This document shows, piece by piece, positions 6,004 through 13,399 of a stretch of DNA of 17,181 nucleotides; positions within the stretch are counted from its first letter, which is position 1; every line of letters starts with the position of its first letter. The translations under genes were made by a program, and so were the position numbers. The notes below the pieces were generated by a model. The model saw only the letters and a program-made list of their open reading frames with translations. It had not been told where the DNA came from and did no database searches. Source of the stretch: Flavobacteriales bacterium (lineage in GTDB: Bacteria; Bacteroidota; Bacteroidia; Flavobacteriales; BACL11); NCBI GenBank assembly GCA_018664745.1, contig JABJNS010000070.1:1-17181 (forward strand), read 5' to 3'.

Positions 6004-8991
6004 ATGAGATTACAATTTACTATCCTTTTTGCTCTCCTTAGTTTTTACTCCCTTTTAGGGCAAGAAACTTTTCCTGTTAATGGAGTAGCTCAAAACTTTG
6101 AACCTATCCATGCATTTACTAATGCTCATATTATTTTAAGTCCTAATGCTGAGTTAGAAAATGGAACACTTATAATACAAGGGAAACGAATTATTGCAGT
6201 GGACAGCAATTTGAATATTCCAAATGGGGCAATTACTCATGATTTGAATGGCGATTATATTTACCCATCATTCATTGATTTACATTCGGATTATGGCTTG
6301 CCAAAGGCAAAAAGAGGTCAATATAATTATCGTCCACAATACGAAAGTAATAAAGCAGGTGCTTACCATTGGAATGAAGCAATTCACCCAGAAATAGATG
6401 CAAATACCAATTTTATTGCCAATAAAAAAGCAGCTAACACTTACCTTAAAAATGGTTTTGGGACAGTACTTTCACACCATCAAGATGGAATACTAAGAGG
6501 GACTGGTTGTTTGGTACTCCTTTCTGAAAAAAGCGAACAAGAAGACATTATATTGCCACAAGCTACAAGTCATTTTTCTTTTAGCAAAGGGGTGTCTAGG
6601 CAAAAAAATCCTTCTTCTTTAATGGGAAGTATTGCCTTAATAAGGCAAACATTTTTGGATGCTGAATGGTATGCAACACAAGAAAATCAAACTAACATTT
6701 CCTATGCTGCAGTAAATAAAAACCAAGAATTACCTCATATTTTTAGCATTAATAATGAGCTAGATTATAGCCGAGTGTATAAAATAGCTGATGAGTTTGA
6801 AATTGACTTTATCATAAAAGGAAACGGAAAAGAATACAGTAGAATTGAGGAAGTAGCTGCTACTGAATTTCCAGTAATTATTCCACTTAACTTCCCTAAT
6901 TCATATGATGTAAGCAACCCTGAAACTGCAGAATGGATTAGCTTACATAAATTAAAAGATTGGGAAACTGCACCTTTCAACCCTGCAATACTAGCAAAAA
7001 ATGAAATTGAATTTTGCATTACTTCATCTGGCCTAGACAAAGAAAGTGATTTCATAACTAACCTACGATTAGCCATTACAAAAGGACTTAGCAAAGAAGA
7101 TGCGCTAGCTGCTCTTACCACTACTCCTGCCCAGCTTATTGCAATGGATGAAAAAATAGGAAGCCTAGAAAGTGGAAAACTAGCGAACTTCTTTATTGCA
7201 TCAAAAGATATTTTTGAAAACGGAAAAATTTATGAAAACTGGACTGCAGGAGAAAAACACAGTATTAATAAAAAACAAGAAATTGACATAAGAGGGTATT
7301 ATACTTTAAGTACTACTGATTTTGATAACAAAATGGTTTCTATTGAAGGGAGTAAAGAAAAACCAAAAGCAACTATTTTTGCTTTAGACTCAGTTACTCT
7401 ACCAACTATTCTAGAAGAAAAAAATATTACAATGAATACCAAAAATGGAACATTTAGAGCTTCCGCTAAATTCAATAAAGGAACTATAAAAGGACAATAT
7501 CAAGATAGCCTTGGCGTGTACCATAGCTTTAATCTGCAAAGAGATTCCCTTTTTATTGAAGATAAAAAAGATTTTGCTTTAAGCATTGATAGTATTATTC
7601 CTACTGTTTGGCTCCCTAACAAAGCACATGGTTTTATAAGTCCTCCTACTGCTGAAAACATTATTTTCAGAAATGCTACTGTTTGGACAAACGAACAAGA
7701 AGGAATTTTAGAAAATACTGATGTTGCAATACAAAACGGACAAATTATTGCCATTGGAAAAAATTTGGATGAGTTAATTATTTTTCCTGCAACTGTAAAA
7801 ATTACGCAAATAAACGCAACAGGCAAACACCTTACTTGTGGAATAATTGACGAACATTCTCACATTGCAATTAGCAGAGGAGTAAATGAAGGTAGCCAAT
7901 CAGTAAGTGCTGAAGTGAGGATTGGAGATGTAATTAATCCGAATGACCATAATATTTATCGTCAACTTTCAGGAGGTACTGTTGCCTCACAGCTTTTACA
8001 CGGTTCTGCAAACCCTATTGGTGGGCAATCTGCAATGGTTAAGTTAAGATGGGGAAGCTCAGCAGAACAAATGAAAGTAGAAAATGCAGATGGATTCATC
8101 AAATTTGCTCTTGGAGAAAATGTAAAGCAAAGTAATTGGGGGAATTTTGAACGCATCCGTTTTCCACAAACTCGTATGGGAGTGGAACAAGTATTCTATG
8201 ATGCTTTTTATCGAGCAAGAGCCTACCAAAAACAATGGCAGGAATTTAATACTCTTAGCACAAAGGATAAAAGAAAAACAACCCCTCCAAGAGAAGATTT
8301 AGAACTTAATGCTCTGGTAGAAATCTTAAATTCTGAACGCTTTATTACTTGTCATTCCTACATACAATCCGAAATAAATATGCTTATGCATGTTGGGGAT
8401 TCTATGGGCTTTACCGTTAATACTTTTACCCATATTTTAGAAGGCTACAAAGTAGCTGAAAAGATGAAAAAACATGGAGCAGGTGGCTCTACTTTCTCGG
8501 ATTGGTGGGCCTATAAATTTGAGGTAAATGATGCAATTCCTCATAATGCTAATTTACTTCATAATGCTGGAGTAGTAACTGCAATTAACTCTGATGATGC
8601 CGAGATGGGAAGAAGGCTAAACCAAGAAGCTGCAAAGGCAATAAAATATGGAGGCACTTCAGAAGAAGCTGCTTGGAAGATGGTAACTCTAAATCCTGCA
8701 AAACTTTTACATATTAATGATAAAATGGGAAGTATTAAAATTGGAAAAGATGCAGACATTGTACTTTGGGCAGATAATCCGCTATCTATTTACGCAAAAG
8801 TGATACAAACTTATGTAGATGGAAAATTAATGTTTGATGTTGAAATTGACAAGCAACTAAGAAAAAGAGATCGTTTAGAACGCATGCGCATCATTCAAAA
8901 AATGAGTGAAGATAAAACTGGAGGTAAAAAACAAAGACCACAACATACTACTGAAAAATTATACCATTGTGATACTGAATATGATGAATAA
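6004..8991 (+). CDS. Exported two-domain amidohydrolase, 995 aa
   Basis: A 995-residue amidohydrolase-superfamily protein with a Sec signal peptide (hydrophobic to about residue 17, cleavage probably near SLLGQ at 20). It has two tandem amidohydrolase-like units. The first (about 30-420) keeps the fold signatures YIYPSFIDLH and GSLESGKLANFFI but has HSD (94-96) instead of HxH, so its metal site looks degenerate. A linker of about 420-550 follows. The second (about 550-960) is complete: HSH (618-620), H784, H810 and D864 in the INSDD motif, ending in GSIKIGKDADIVLW. The second unit resembles imidazolonepropionase-like hydrolases, which cut cyclic amides or amide/peptide bonds. The true substrate is unknown; location should be periplasm or exterior. 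It overlaps the downstream amidohydrolase-like gene by 8 bp. Confidence 0.88.
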   Translation: MRLQFTILFALLSFYSLLGQETFPVNGVAQNFEPIHAFTNAHIILSPNAELENGTLIIQGKRIIAVDSNLNIPNGAITHDLNGDYIYPSFIDLHSDYGLPKAKRGQYNYRPQYESNKAGAYHWNEAIHPEIDANTNFIANKKAANTYLKNGFGTVLSHHQDGILRGTGCLVLLSEKSEQEDIILPQATSHFSFSKGVSRQKNPSSLMGSIALIRQTFLDAEWYATQENQTNISYAAVNKNQELPHIFSINNELDYSRVYKIADEFEIDFIIKGNGKEYSRIEEVAATEFPVIIPLNFPNSYDVSNPETAEWISLHKLKDWETAPFNPAILAKNEIEFCITSSGLDKESDFITNLRLAITKGLSKEDALAALTTTPAQLIAMDEKIGSLESGKLANFFIASKDIFENGKIYENWTAGEKHSINKKQEIDIRGYYTLSTTDFDNKMVSIEGSKEKPKATIFALDSVTLPTILEEKNITMNTKNGTFRASAKFNKGTIKGQYQDSLGVYHSFNLQRDSLFIEDKKDFALSIDSIIPTVWLPNKAHGFISPPTAENIIFRNATVWTNEQEGILENTDVAIQNGQIIAIGKNLDELIIFPATVKITQINATGKHLTCGIIDEHSHIAISRGVNEGSQSVSAEVRIGDVINPNDHNIYRQLSGGTVASQLLHGSANPIGGQSAMVKLRWGSSAEQMKVENADGFIKFALGENVKQSNWGNFERIRFPQTRMGVEQVFYDAFYRARAYQKQWQEFNTLSTKDKRKTTPPREDLELNALVEILNSERFITCHSYIQSEINMLMHVGDSMGFTVNTFTHILEGYKVAEKMKKHGAGGSTFSDWWAYKFEVNDAIPHNANLLHNAGVVTAINSDDAEMGRRLNQEAAKAIKYGGTSEEAAWKMVTLNPAKLLHINDKMGSIKIGKDADIVLWADNPLSIYAKVIQTYVDGKLMFDVEIDKQLRKRDRLERMRIIQKMSEDKTGGKKQRPQHTTEKLYHCDTEYDE

Positions 8992-10249
8992 AAAATACTT
9001 ACACCTACTTTTTACAGCATTGATTACAATAACTGTAAATGCCCAAAAACCAATACTATTCATGGGAGCAACTGCCCATTTGGGTAATGGAGAAAAAATT
9101 GAAAATGCAGCCATTAGTATGCTTAATGGTAAAATTGAATTGGTTGCTGATGCTTCAATTATTCGAATTGACCCAAGTGCTTTTGACACCATTTACCGAG
9201 TACATGGCAAGCACCTATATCCTGCATTTATTGTACCCAACACTACCTTAGGAATTACTGAAATTGATGCCGTTCGTGCATCAAATGATTATGATGAAAC
9301 TGGAGCAATTAATCCTAATGTACGCTCACTTATTGCTTATAACACTGATTCTAAAATAGCTAAAACAGTAAGGAGTAATGGTGTACTTATTGCACAAGTA
9401 ACTCCAAGAGGCGGAACAATTTCTGGACAATCATCAGTAATGCATTTAGATGGTTGGAACTGGGAGGATGCAGCTTTAAGAACTGATGACGGAATACACT
9501 TGAACTGGCCTTCCTCATTTTACCAAAGTGGTTGGTGGGCAGAGCCTGGTACAACCAAAGAAAACAAAGAATATAACGAGAGTATTACTATGTTAAAACA
9601 CTTTTTTAAGAAAGCAAATGCGTATGCCAAGTATTCTAACTTAATGGACTTACAAATGGAGAGCATGAAAGGATTGTTTAACGGAAATAAAACGCTTTAT
9701 ATTCACGCAAATAATGCAAACGACATGTTAGATGCCATTTCATTTTCAAATGATTTTTCAATTACTAAAACAGTAATTATTGGAGCGGAAGATGCACTTA
9801 AAATTGTAGATGCAATAAAAGAAAATGATATCTCTCTTATCCTTAATAGAGTCCATAGATTACCTAGTAAAGTAGGCAGCCCAGTGGATGAGCCTTTTAC
9901 TCAAGCTGCAAAATTACAGGATGCAGGAATATTATTCTGCCTAAGTTATGAAGGAGAAATGGAAGCCATGGGGGCAAGAAACTTACCCTTTAGTGCAGGT
10001 ACTGCTGTAGCACATGGTTTGGATTACGAAAAAGCAATCAGCAGTATCACCTTAAATACTGCACAAATTCTTGGAATAGATCACTATTGTGGTTCTATTG
10101 AAAAAGGAAAAGATGCTACCTTTTTTATTAGTAGTGGTGATGCACTTGATATGCGCACAAACAATGTAGAAAAAGCCTACATACAAGGCATTGCTGTTGA
10201 CCTAAACAATCATCAAAAAGAGCTCTTTAATAAATATAAAAACCGATAA
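8984..10249 (+). CDS. Exported amidohydrolase-like protein lacking metal ligands
   Basis: A 421-residue protein with a signal peptide (MNKKYLHLLF..., cleavage likely after VNAQ at 21). I chose the ATG at 8984; the ATG at 8981 would add one Met. Both overlap the end of the 995-residue gene, implying translational coupling. The fold signatures of an amidohydrolase are present: a short beta domain, GKHLYPAFI before the first barrel strand, GGTISGQSSVMHLDGW, and a C-terminal NTAQILGID...GSIEKGKDATFFI return strand. The metal-binding HxH is replaced by VPN (84-86), and no equivalent of the SDD aspartate is evident. It is therefore probably a non-catalytic partner or regulator of the adjacent 995-residue enzyme, or an enzyme with a different mechanism. 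Pairs of a long and a short member are familiar in Bacteroidota. Confidence 0.83.
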   Translation: MNKKYLHLLFTALITITVNAQKPILFMGATAHLGNGEKIENAAISMLNGKIELVADASIIRIDPSAFDTIYRVHGKHLYPAFIVPNTTLGITEIDAVRASNDYDETGAINPNVRSLIAYNTDSKIAKTVRSNGVLIAQVTPRGGTISGQSSVMHLDGWNWEDAALRTDDGIHLNWPSSFYQSGWWAEPGTTKENKEYNESITMLKHFFKKANAYAKYSNLMDLQMESMKGLFNGNKTLYIHANNANDMLDAISFSNDFSITKTVIIGAEDALKIVDAIKENDISLILNRVHRLPSKVGSPVDEPFTQAAKLQDAGILFCLSYEGEMEAMGARNLPFSAGTAVAHGLDYEKAISSITLNTAQILGIDHYCGSIEKGKDATFFISSGDALDMRTNNVEKAYIQGIAVDLNNHQKELFNKYKNR

Positions 10250-10260
10250 TTAATTTACTG

Positions 10261-10268
10261 TATATTTG
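10261..10268 (+). promoter_or_regulatory. -7 box of the lipoprotein promoter
   Basis: TATATTTG fits TAnnTTTG exactly and lies 16 nt before the lipoprotein ATG at 10285. No clear TTG occurs at -33 spacing. It suggests the lipoprotein has its own promoter despite lying 35 bp behind the amidohydrolase pair. Confidence 0.55.
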
Positions 10269-10284
10269 TAAAAATTTAAACGCC

Positions 10285-10932
10285 ATGAAAAAAATATTAC
10301 TCGTACTTACGCTTACTACTTTAATCTTGGCTTGTAAAAAGGAAGATGATAAACCTACCACTACTACACCAACCAAAGTGGAAGGATGTATGGATACACT
10401 TGCTATAAACTTTGACCCAGCAGCTACTGAGGATGATGGTTCTTGTCAATATGCTATTATAGCAGGCTGTATGGATACCTTAGCTATAAACTATAATCCA
10501 GAAGCAACTGAAGATGATGGGTCTTGTGAATACCTACCTACTGAATTAAAATTATCTAGCATTACAGTTAATTCAATGCCTATGACTAACAATGGGGCTA
10601 ATTGGGATGTTGGAGTTTTCGGATTAGAAAATCCAGATGTTTTTTATGTTCTGAAACAAGGAGCTGGTGATATTGTTTCGTCAACATCTCAAGACAATAT
10701 TGATGCATGTCCAATATCATTTACTGAGAACTTACCTTACACGATAACTGATTTATCTCAAGAGTATACTATAGAACTTTATGATAATGATCAGATTGGA
10801 GGATTAGGAGAGAATGAGCTTATTGGATCCTGTAGCTTTATCCCAAATAATTTTATTACTGTTGGAGGTGATGAAATCAACATCACAAATAATGGAATAG
10901 ATATGACTTTAGCTATTCAATGGATTCAATAA
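10285..10932 (+). CDS. Lipoprotein with two GCMD/DDGSC repeats and a C2-like C-terminal domain
   Basis: A 215-residue lipoprotein. The signal peptide ends in the lipobox LILAC with C17 as the acylated residue, followed by KKEDDKPTTTTPTK, a charged and threonine-rich tether. Two copies of a 23-residue repeat lie at 34-56 and 61-83, each starting GCMDTLAIN and ending DDGSC plus Y. Each has two cysteines and clustered acidic residues that could bind calcium. This repeat is common in surface proteins of Flavobacteriia; its role is not established to my knowledge. Residues about 85-215 look like a compact beta domain with WDVGVFGLENPDVFY and YTIELYDNDQIGG...ENELIG. These resemble the NPDVY and D.D....IG features of C2-like domains. 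Function is unknown; it may act on the cell surface. It converges on the UPF0306 gene with a 5-nt gap. Confidence 0.83.
   Translation: MKKILLVLTLTTLILACKKEDDKPTTTTPTKVEGCMDTLAINFDPAATEDDGSCQYAIIAGCMDTLAINYNPEATEDDGSCEYLPTELKLSSITVNSMPMTNNGANWDVGVFGLENPDVFYVLKQGAGDIVSSTSQDNIDACPISFTENLPYTITDLSQEYTIELYDNDQIGGLGENELIGSCSFIPNNFITVGGDEINITNNGIDMTLAIQWIQ
10384..10533 (+). repeat. Tandem 69-bp coding repeats (GCMD...DDGSC)
   Basis: Two copies at 10384-10452 and 10465-10533 encode near-identical 23-residue units separated by four residues (81-bp period). Protein identity is high (for example INFDPAATEDDGSC versus INYNPEATEDDGSC) while many third codon positions differ. This indicates selection on the peptide rather than a very recent duplication. 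Confidence 0.8.
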
Positions 10933-10937
10933 GATAA

Positions 10938-11360
10938 TTACTTTTTCCAAACTAACTTCTTGCCAAAGCCCAATTTATTGTGGGTCATTTTGATAAAGCT
11001 GAGTGGCATAGCCCAAAGGTATAATTCCATATTTTCTGCATAAGGAAATGCTTTAAGGTATTGCTCTTTTGCAATTTCCAATTCCTCTATTTTCAACTCT
11101 TGAATTCTACCTAACAATTGTACGCCTTGTATTTTGCTAATCTCTTTTGTTTCTAAAGCGATTGTACCTGCCACATTTGGGTTAGCAATAAAATCCTGAG
11201 CATGTTTGGTTTTGGTATCAGAAGAAAAAATAAGTTGATTGTTTAGTTCATCATAAACATAAAATACATTACAACAATAAGGAGTATTGTTTTGGCTAGT
11301 TGCCAAAGTCAGCAAATGATGTTCATTAATGAAATCTATAATCTGCTGATTAATCAGCAT
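10938..11360 (-). CDS. UPF0306 (YhbP-like) pyridoxamine-phosphate-oxidase-fold protein
   Basis: A 140-residue protein resembling E. coli YhbP and the UPF0306 family, which has a PNPOx-like split beta-barrel fold. Matching features are the opening FINEHHLLTLATSQNNTPYCCNVFYVYD, the TKTKHAQDF segment, NVAGTIALETKEISKIQGVQLLGRI, and the family's C-terminal LGFGKKLVW. Members are thought to bind flavin or a related cofactor, but the reaction is not known. The ATG at 11360 comes only 2 nt after the trpS stop codon, so the two genes are almost certainly cotranscribed and translationally coupled. No link with tryptophan metabolism is evident beyond position. The 3' end faces the lipoprotein gene across 5 nt with no visible terminator. 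Confidence 0.85.
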   Translation of the reverse strand: MLINQQIIDFINEHHLLTLATSQNNTPYCCNVFYVYDELNNQLIFSSDTKTKHAQDFIANPNVAGTIALETKEISKIQGVQLLGRIQELKIEELEIAKEQYLKAFPYAENMELYLWAMPLSFIKMTHNKLGFGKKLVWKK

Positions 11361-11362
11361 TA

Positions 11363-12331
11363 TTAATATCCAATATTTTTCCTTACTCTTTGCAAAACTT
11401 CTTTGGCAATCACCTTTGCTTTGGCTGCTCCTTTTTCAAGCTCAGCATCAATTATTGCTTTATTTTCCATTAGGTGGTTGAATTTTTCACGCTCTGCTGA
11501 AAATTTATTGCAAATCAATTCAAACAATTCCTGTTTTGCATGACCAAAACCATAATTACCGCCTGAATATTTATCACATAAAGCCTGAGCTTGCTGTTCA
11601 GTAGAAAGTAATTTATATATTTTATAAATATTACAAATTGTAGCATCCTTAGAATCTTTCATAGGGGTAGAATCTGTTTTAATACCCATAATTTGTTTTC
11701 TCAGTTTTTTATCCGACTGAAAAATATCAATGAAATTATTATACGATTTGCTCATTTTTTGTCCATCTGTACCAGGTACTATCATCACTCTTTCATCTAC
11801 CTTAGTCTCAGGCAACACAAATGAATTCGGGTATTTATGATTAAACCTTGAAGCTATATCTCTAGTAATTTCCAAATGCTGAACTTGGTCCTTTCCTACA
11901 GGAACAATATTAGCATCATATAATAAAATATCAGCTGCCATAAGTACAGGGTAAGTAAAAAGGCCTGTATTTACTTCTGATAATCTATCTGATTTATCCT
12001 TGAAAGAATGTGCCAATTGAAGTCTCTGGTAAGGAGCAAAGCAATTCAAATACCAAGTTAGCTCACAAACCTCAGCTACATCTGATTGACGATAAAACAG
12101 GTTTTTATCTGTATCAAAACCAAAAGCAAGCCAAGCGGCAGCAGTAGCATAGGTGTTTTCTCTTAATTGTTGAGCATCTCTAATGGTGGTAAAAGAGTGT
12201 AAATCAGCAATAAAAAAGAAACTTTCATTTGTTTTATCTTTCGAAAGTTCAATTGCTGGAATAATTGCTCCTAATAAATTCCCTAGATGTGGCGTACCTG
12301 TACTTTGTATCCCTGTTAATATTCTTGCCAT
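11363..12331 (-). CDS. trpS: Tryptophanyl-tRNA synthetase
   Basis: A 322-residue class I aminoacyl-tRNA synthetase that charges tRNA-Trp in the cytoplasm. The HIGH-equivalent motif is TGTPHLGN (11-18) and the KMSKS loop is intact at 192-196 (GTDGQKMSKSYNN). GLFTYPVLMAADILLYDANIVPVGKDQVQHLE (123-153) is characteristic of bacterial TrpRS. The length is normal and no insertion or truncation is seen. The start ATG at 12331 is preceded by a minus-strand TATTTTTA (12355-12362), a one-mismatch -7 box, and the gene diverges from plsC across 50 bp. I see no T-box or trp leader in this short gap. The UPF0306 gene follows 2 nt later. Confidence 0.96.
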   Translation of the reverse strand: MARILTGIQSTGTPHLGNLLGAIIPAIELSKDKTNESFFFIADLHSFTTIRDAQQLRENTYATAAAWLAFGFDTDKNLFYRQSDVAEVCELTWYLNCFAPYQRLQLAHSFKDKSDRLSEVNTGLFTYPVLMAADILLYDANIVPVGKDQVQHLEITRDIASRFNHKYPNSFVLPETKVDERVMIVPGTDGQKMSKSYNNFIDIFQSDKKLRKQIMGIKTDSTPMKDSKDATICNIYKIYKLLSTEQQAQALCDKYSGGNYGFGHAKQELFELICNKFSAEREKFNHLMENKAIIDAELEKGAAKAKVIAKEVLQRVRKNIGY

Positions 12332-12345
12332 TCTATTTTTTAATT

Positions 12346-12377
12346 TTGATGTTGTAAAAATAGGATTTTTATCTTTG
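12346..12377 (+). promoter_or_regulatory. Promoter of plsC-gatC (TTG / TATCTTTG)
   Basis: TATCTTTG at 12370-12377 is an exact TAnnTTTG box ending 4 nt before the plsC ATG. A TTG at 12346-12348, within TTTTG, lies 21 bp upstream as a possible -33 element. The transcript is predicted to be leaderless or nearly so. Confidence 0.6.
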
Positions 12378-12381
12378 CCAC

Positions 12382-13122
12382 ATGAAATGGATCGGGTATC
12401 TTTTAAGTTCAGTTTGGAGAATATGGTTTTTACTAATGTTTATGTTGGTTTTTATCCTATTCATGCCTGCATTATTTTTCTTTACTGCAATAGTAAAAAA
12501 TGAAATTGTAGTGGCAAACCTTACTCGATATTGGTCTAAACTTACAATATACCTTTCTTTTATTTTCCCAAAAATAGAGTGGGAAGAAAAACTATCAAAA
12601 AAAGAACAATATATTTTCTGCCCAAACCATGTTTCTACTTTAGATGTACCTTTTATTTTAGCAATACTCCCTATGCCCTTACAATATATTGGAAAAGCTG
12701 AGATTGCAAAAATCCCATTATTTGGATATTTCTATAAAGAGAATTCCGTAATTGTGGACAGAGCCAACAGAAGAGATGCGTATAGTGCATTTTTAAAAGC
12801 AGGAGAAAAGCTAAAAACAGGAATAAATATGTGCATTTTTCCTGAAGGAGGAATTCCTAAAGAAGATGTTTTTTTAAAAAAGTTTAAAAATGGACCTTTT
12901 CGCTTAGCAATTGAACAAGACATAAAAATTGTTCCTATTACAATGCCTGATAATAAGCAAATGTTTCCTGGAGAATATTTTAAAGGACGACCAGGGATTG
13001 TGCGTGTAAAAGTGCATAAAGCAATTGACCCAAATAGCTTAGCAGAAAAAAGCATAGAAAATTTGAATACTTCAGTTTACAACACTATTTTTGACCAACT
13101 TAAAACCTATGGAAGTAAATAA
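12382..13122 (+). CDS. plsC: 1-acyl-sn-glycerol-3-phosphate acyltransferase (PlsC family)
   Basis: A 246-residue membrane-associated acyltransferase. The N-terminal hydrophobic stretch (about residues 10-38) is a membrane anchor. The catalytic motif NHX4D is present as NHVSTLD with H83 and D88, and FPEGG (153-157) supplies the glycerol-phosphate binding site. GPFRLAIEQDIKIVPITM matches the later conserved block of the family. PlsC makes phosphatidic acid from lysophosphatidic acid, the second acylation of phospholipid synthesis. Family members can also acylate other lipids such as ornithine lipids, so the exact acceptor is not certain. The first ATG at 12382 follows the -7 box by 4 nt. Its 3' end overlaps gatC by 14 bp. 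Confidence 0.9.
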   Translation: MKWIGYLLSSVWRIWFLLMFMLVFILFMPALFFFTAIVKNEIVVANLTRYWSKLTIYLSFIFPKIEWEEKLSKKEQYIFCPNHVSTLDVPFILAILPMPLQYIGKAEIAKIPLFGYFYKENSVIVDRANRRDAYSAFLKAGEKLKTGINMCIFPEGGIPKEDVFLKKFKNGPFRLAIEQDIKIVPITMPDNKQMFPGEYFKGRPGIVRVKVHKAIDPNSLAEKSIENLNTSVYNTIFDQLKTYGSK

Positions 13123-13399
13123 CAAACTCATACAAGACTTATCACGCTTAGCAAAGCTAAAGTTTGATGAACAAGCTGCCGATAAAATGAAAGGCGACTT
13201 AGATAAAATAATTGGTTTTGTAGATAAATTATCTGAAATAGATACTGATGAAATTGAACCCTTAATTTACTTAAGTGAAGAGGTAAATGTTTTACGAGTA
13301 GATGAAATTAAGCATCAAGTTTCACAAGAAACTGCATTAAAAAACGCACCTCAAAAAGATTCTGATTATTTTAAAGTGCCAACTGTTTTAAAGAAATAG
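13109..13399 (+). CDS. gatC: Asp-tRNA(Asn)/Glu-tRNA(Gln) amidotransferase subunit C
   Basis: A 96-residue GatC, the small subunit that wraps around GatA and stabilises the GatCAB complex. GatCAB converts mischarged Glu-tRNA(Gln) or Asp-tRNA(Asn) to the correct aminoacyl-tRNA. Recognisable parts are the N-terminal LIQDLSRLAKLKFDEQ, the helical DLDKIIGFVDKLSEIDTDEIEPL segment, and the C-terminal LKNAPQKDSDYFKVPTVLKK that matches the family's NAP...FKVPKVL ending. I chose the ATG at 13109, which gives the normal family length; the frame also runs back to a TTG at 13091. The start lies inside the last codons of plsC (14-bp overlap), so translation is probably coupled. gatA and gatB are not in the window. 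The stop abuts the stop of the convergent gene with no bases between. Confidence 0.93.
   Translation: MEVNNKLIQDLSRLAKLKFDEQAADKMKGDLDKIIGFVDKLSEIDTDEIEPLIYLSEEVNVLRVDEIKHQVSQETALKNAPQKDSDYFKVPTVLKK

Noticed and set aside
8906..8983. Longer N-terminus for the 421-aa amidohydrolase-like protein
   Set aside because: It would bury the signal peptide behind 26 charged residues; the signal sequence starts cleanly at the ATG pair 8981/8984.
12332..12381. T-box or trp leader regulating trpS
   Set aside because: The gap to the divergent plsC gene is 50 bp, too short for a T-box, and no leader peptide or attenuator hairpin is visible.
13091..13108. Longer GatC from the TTG at 13091
   Set aside because: The ATG at 13109 gives the usual family length and N-terminus.
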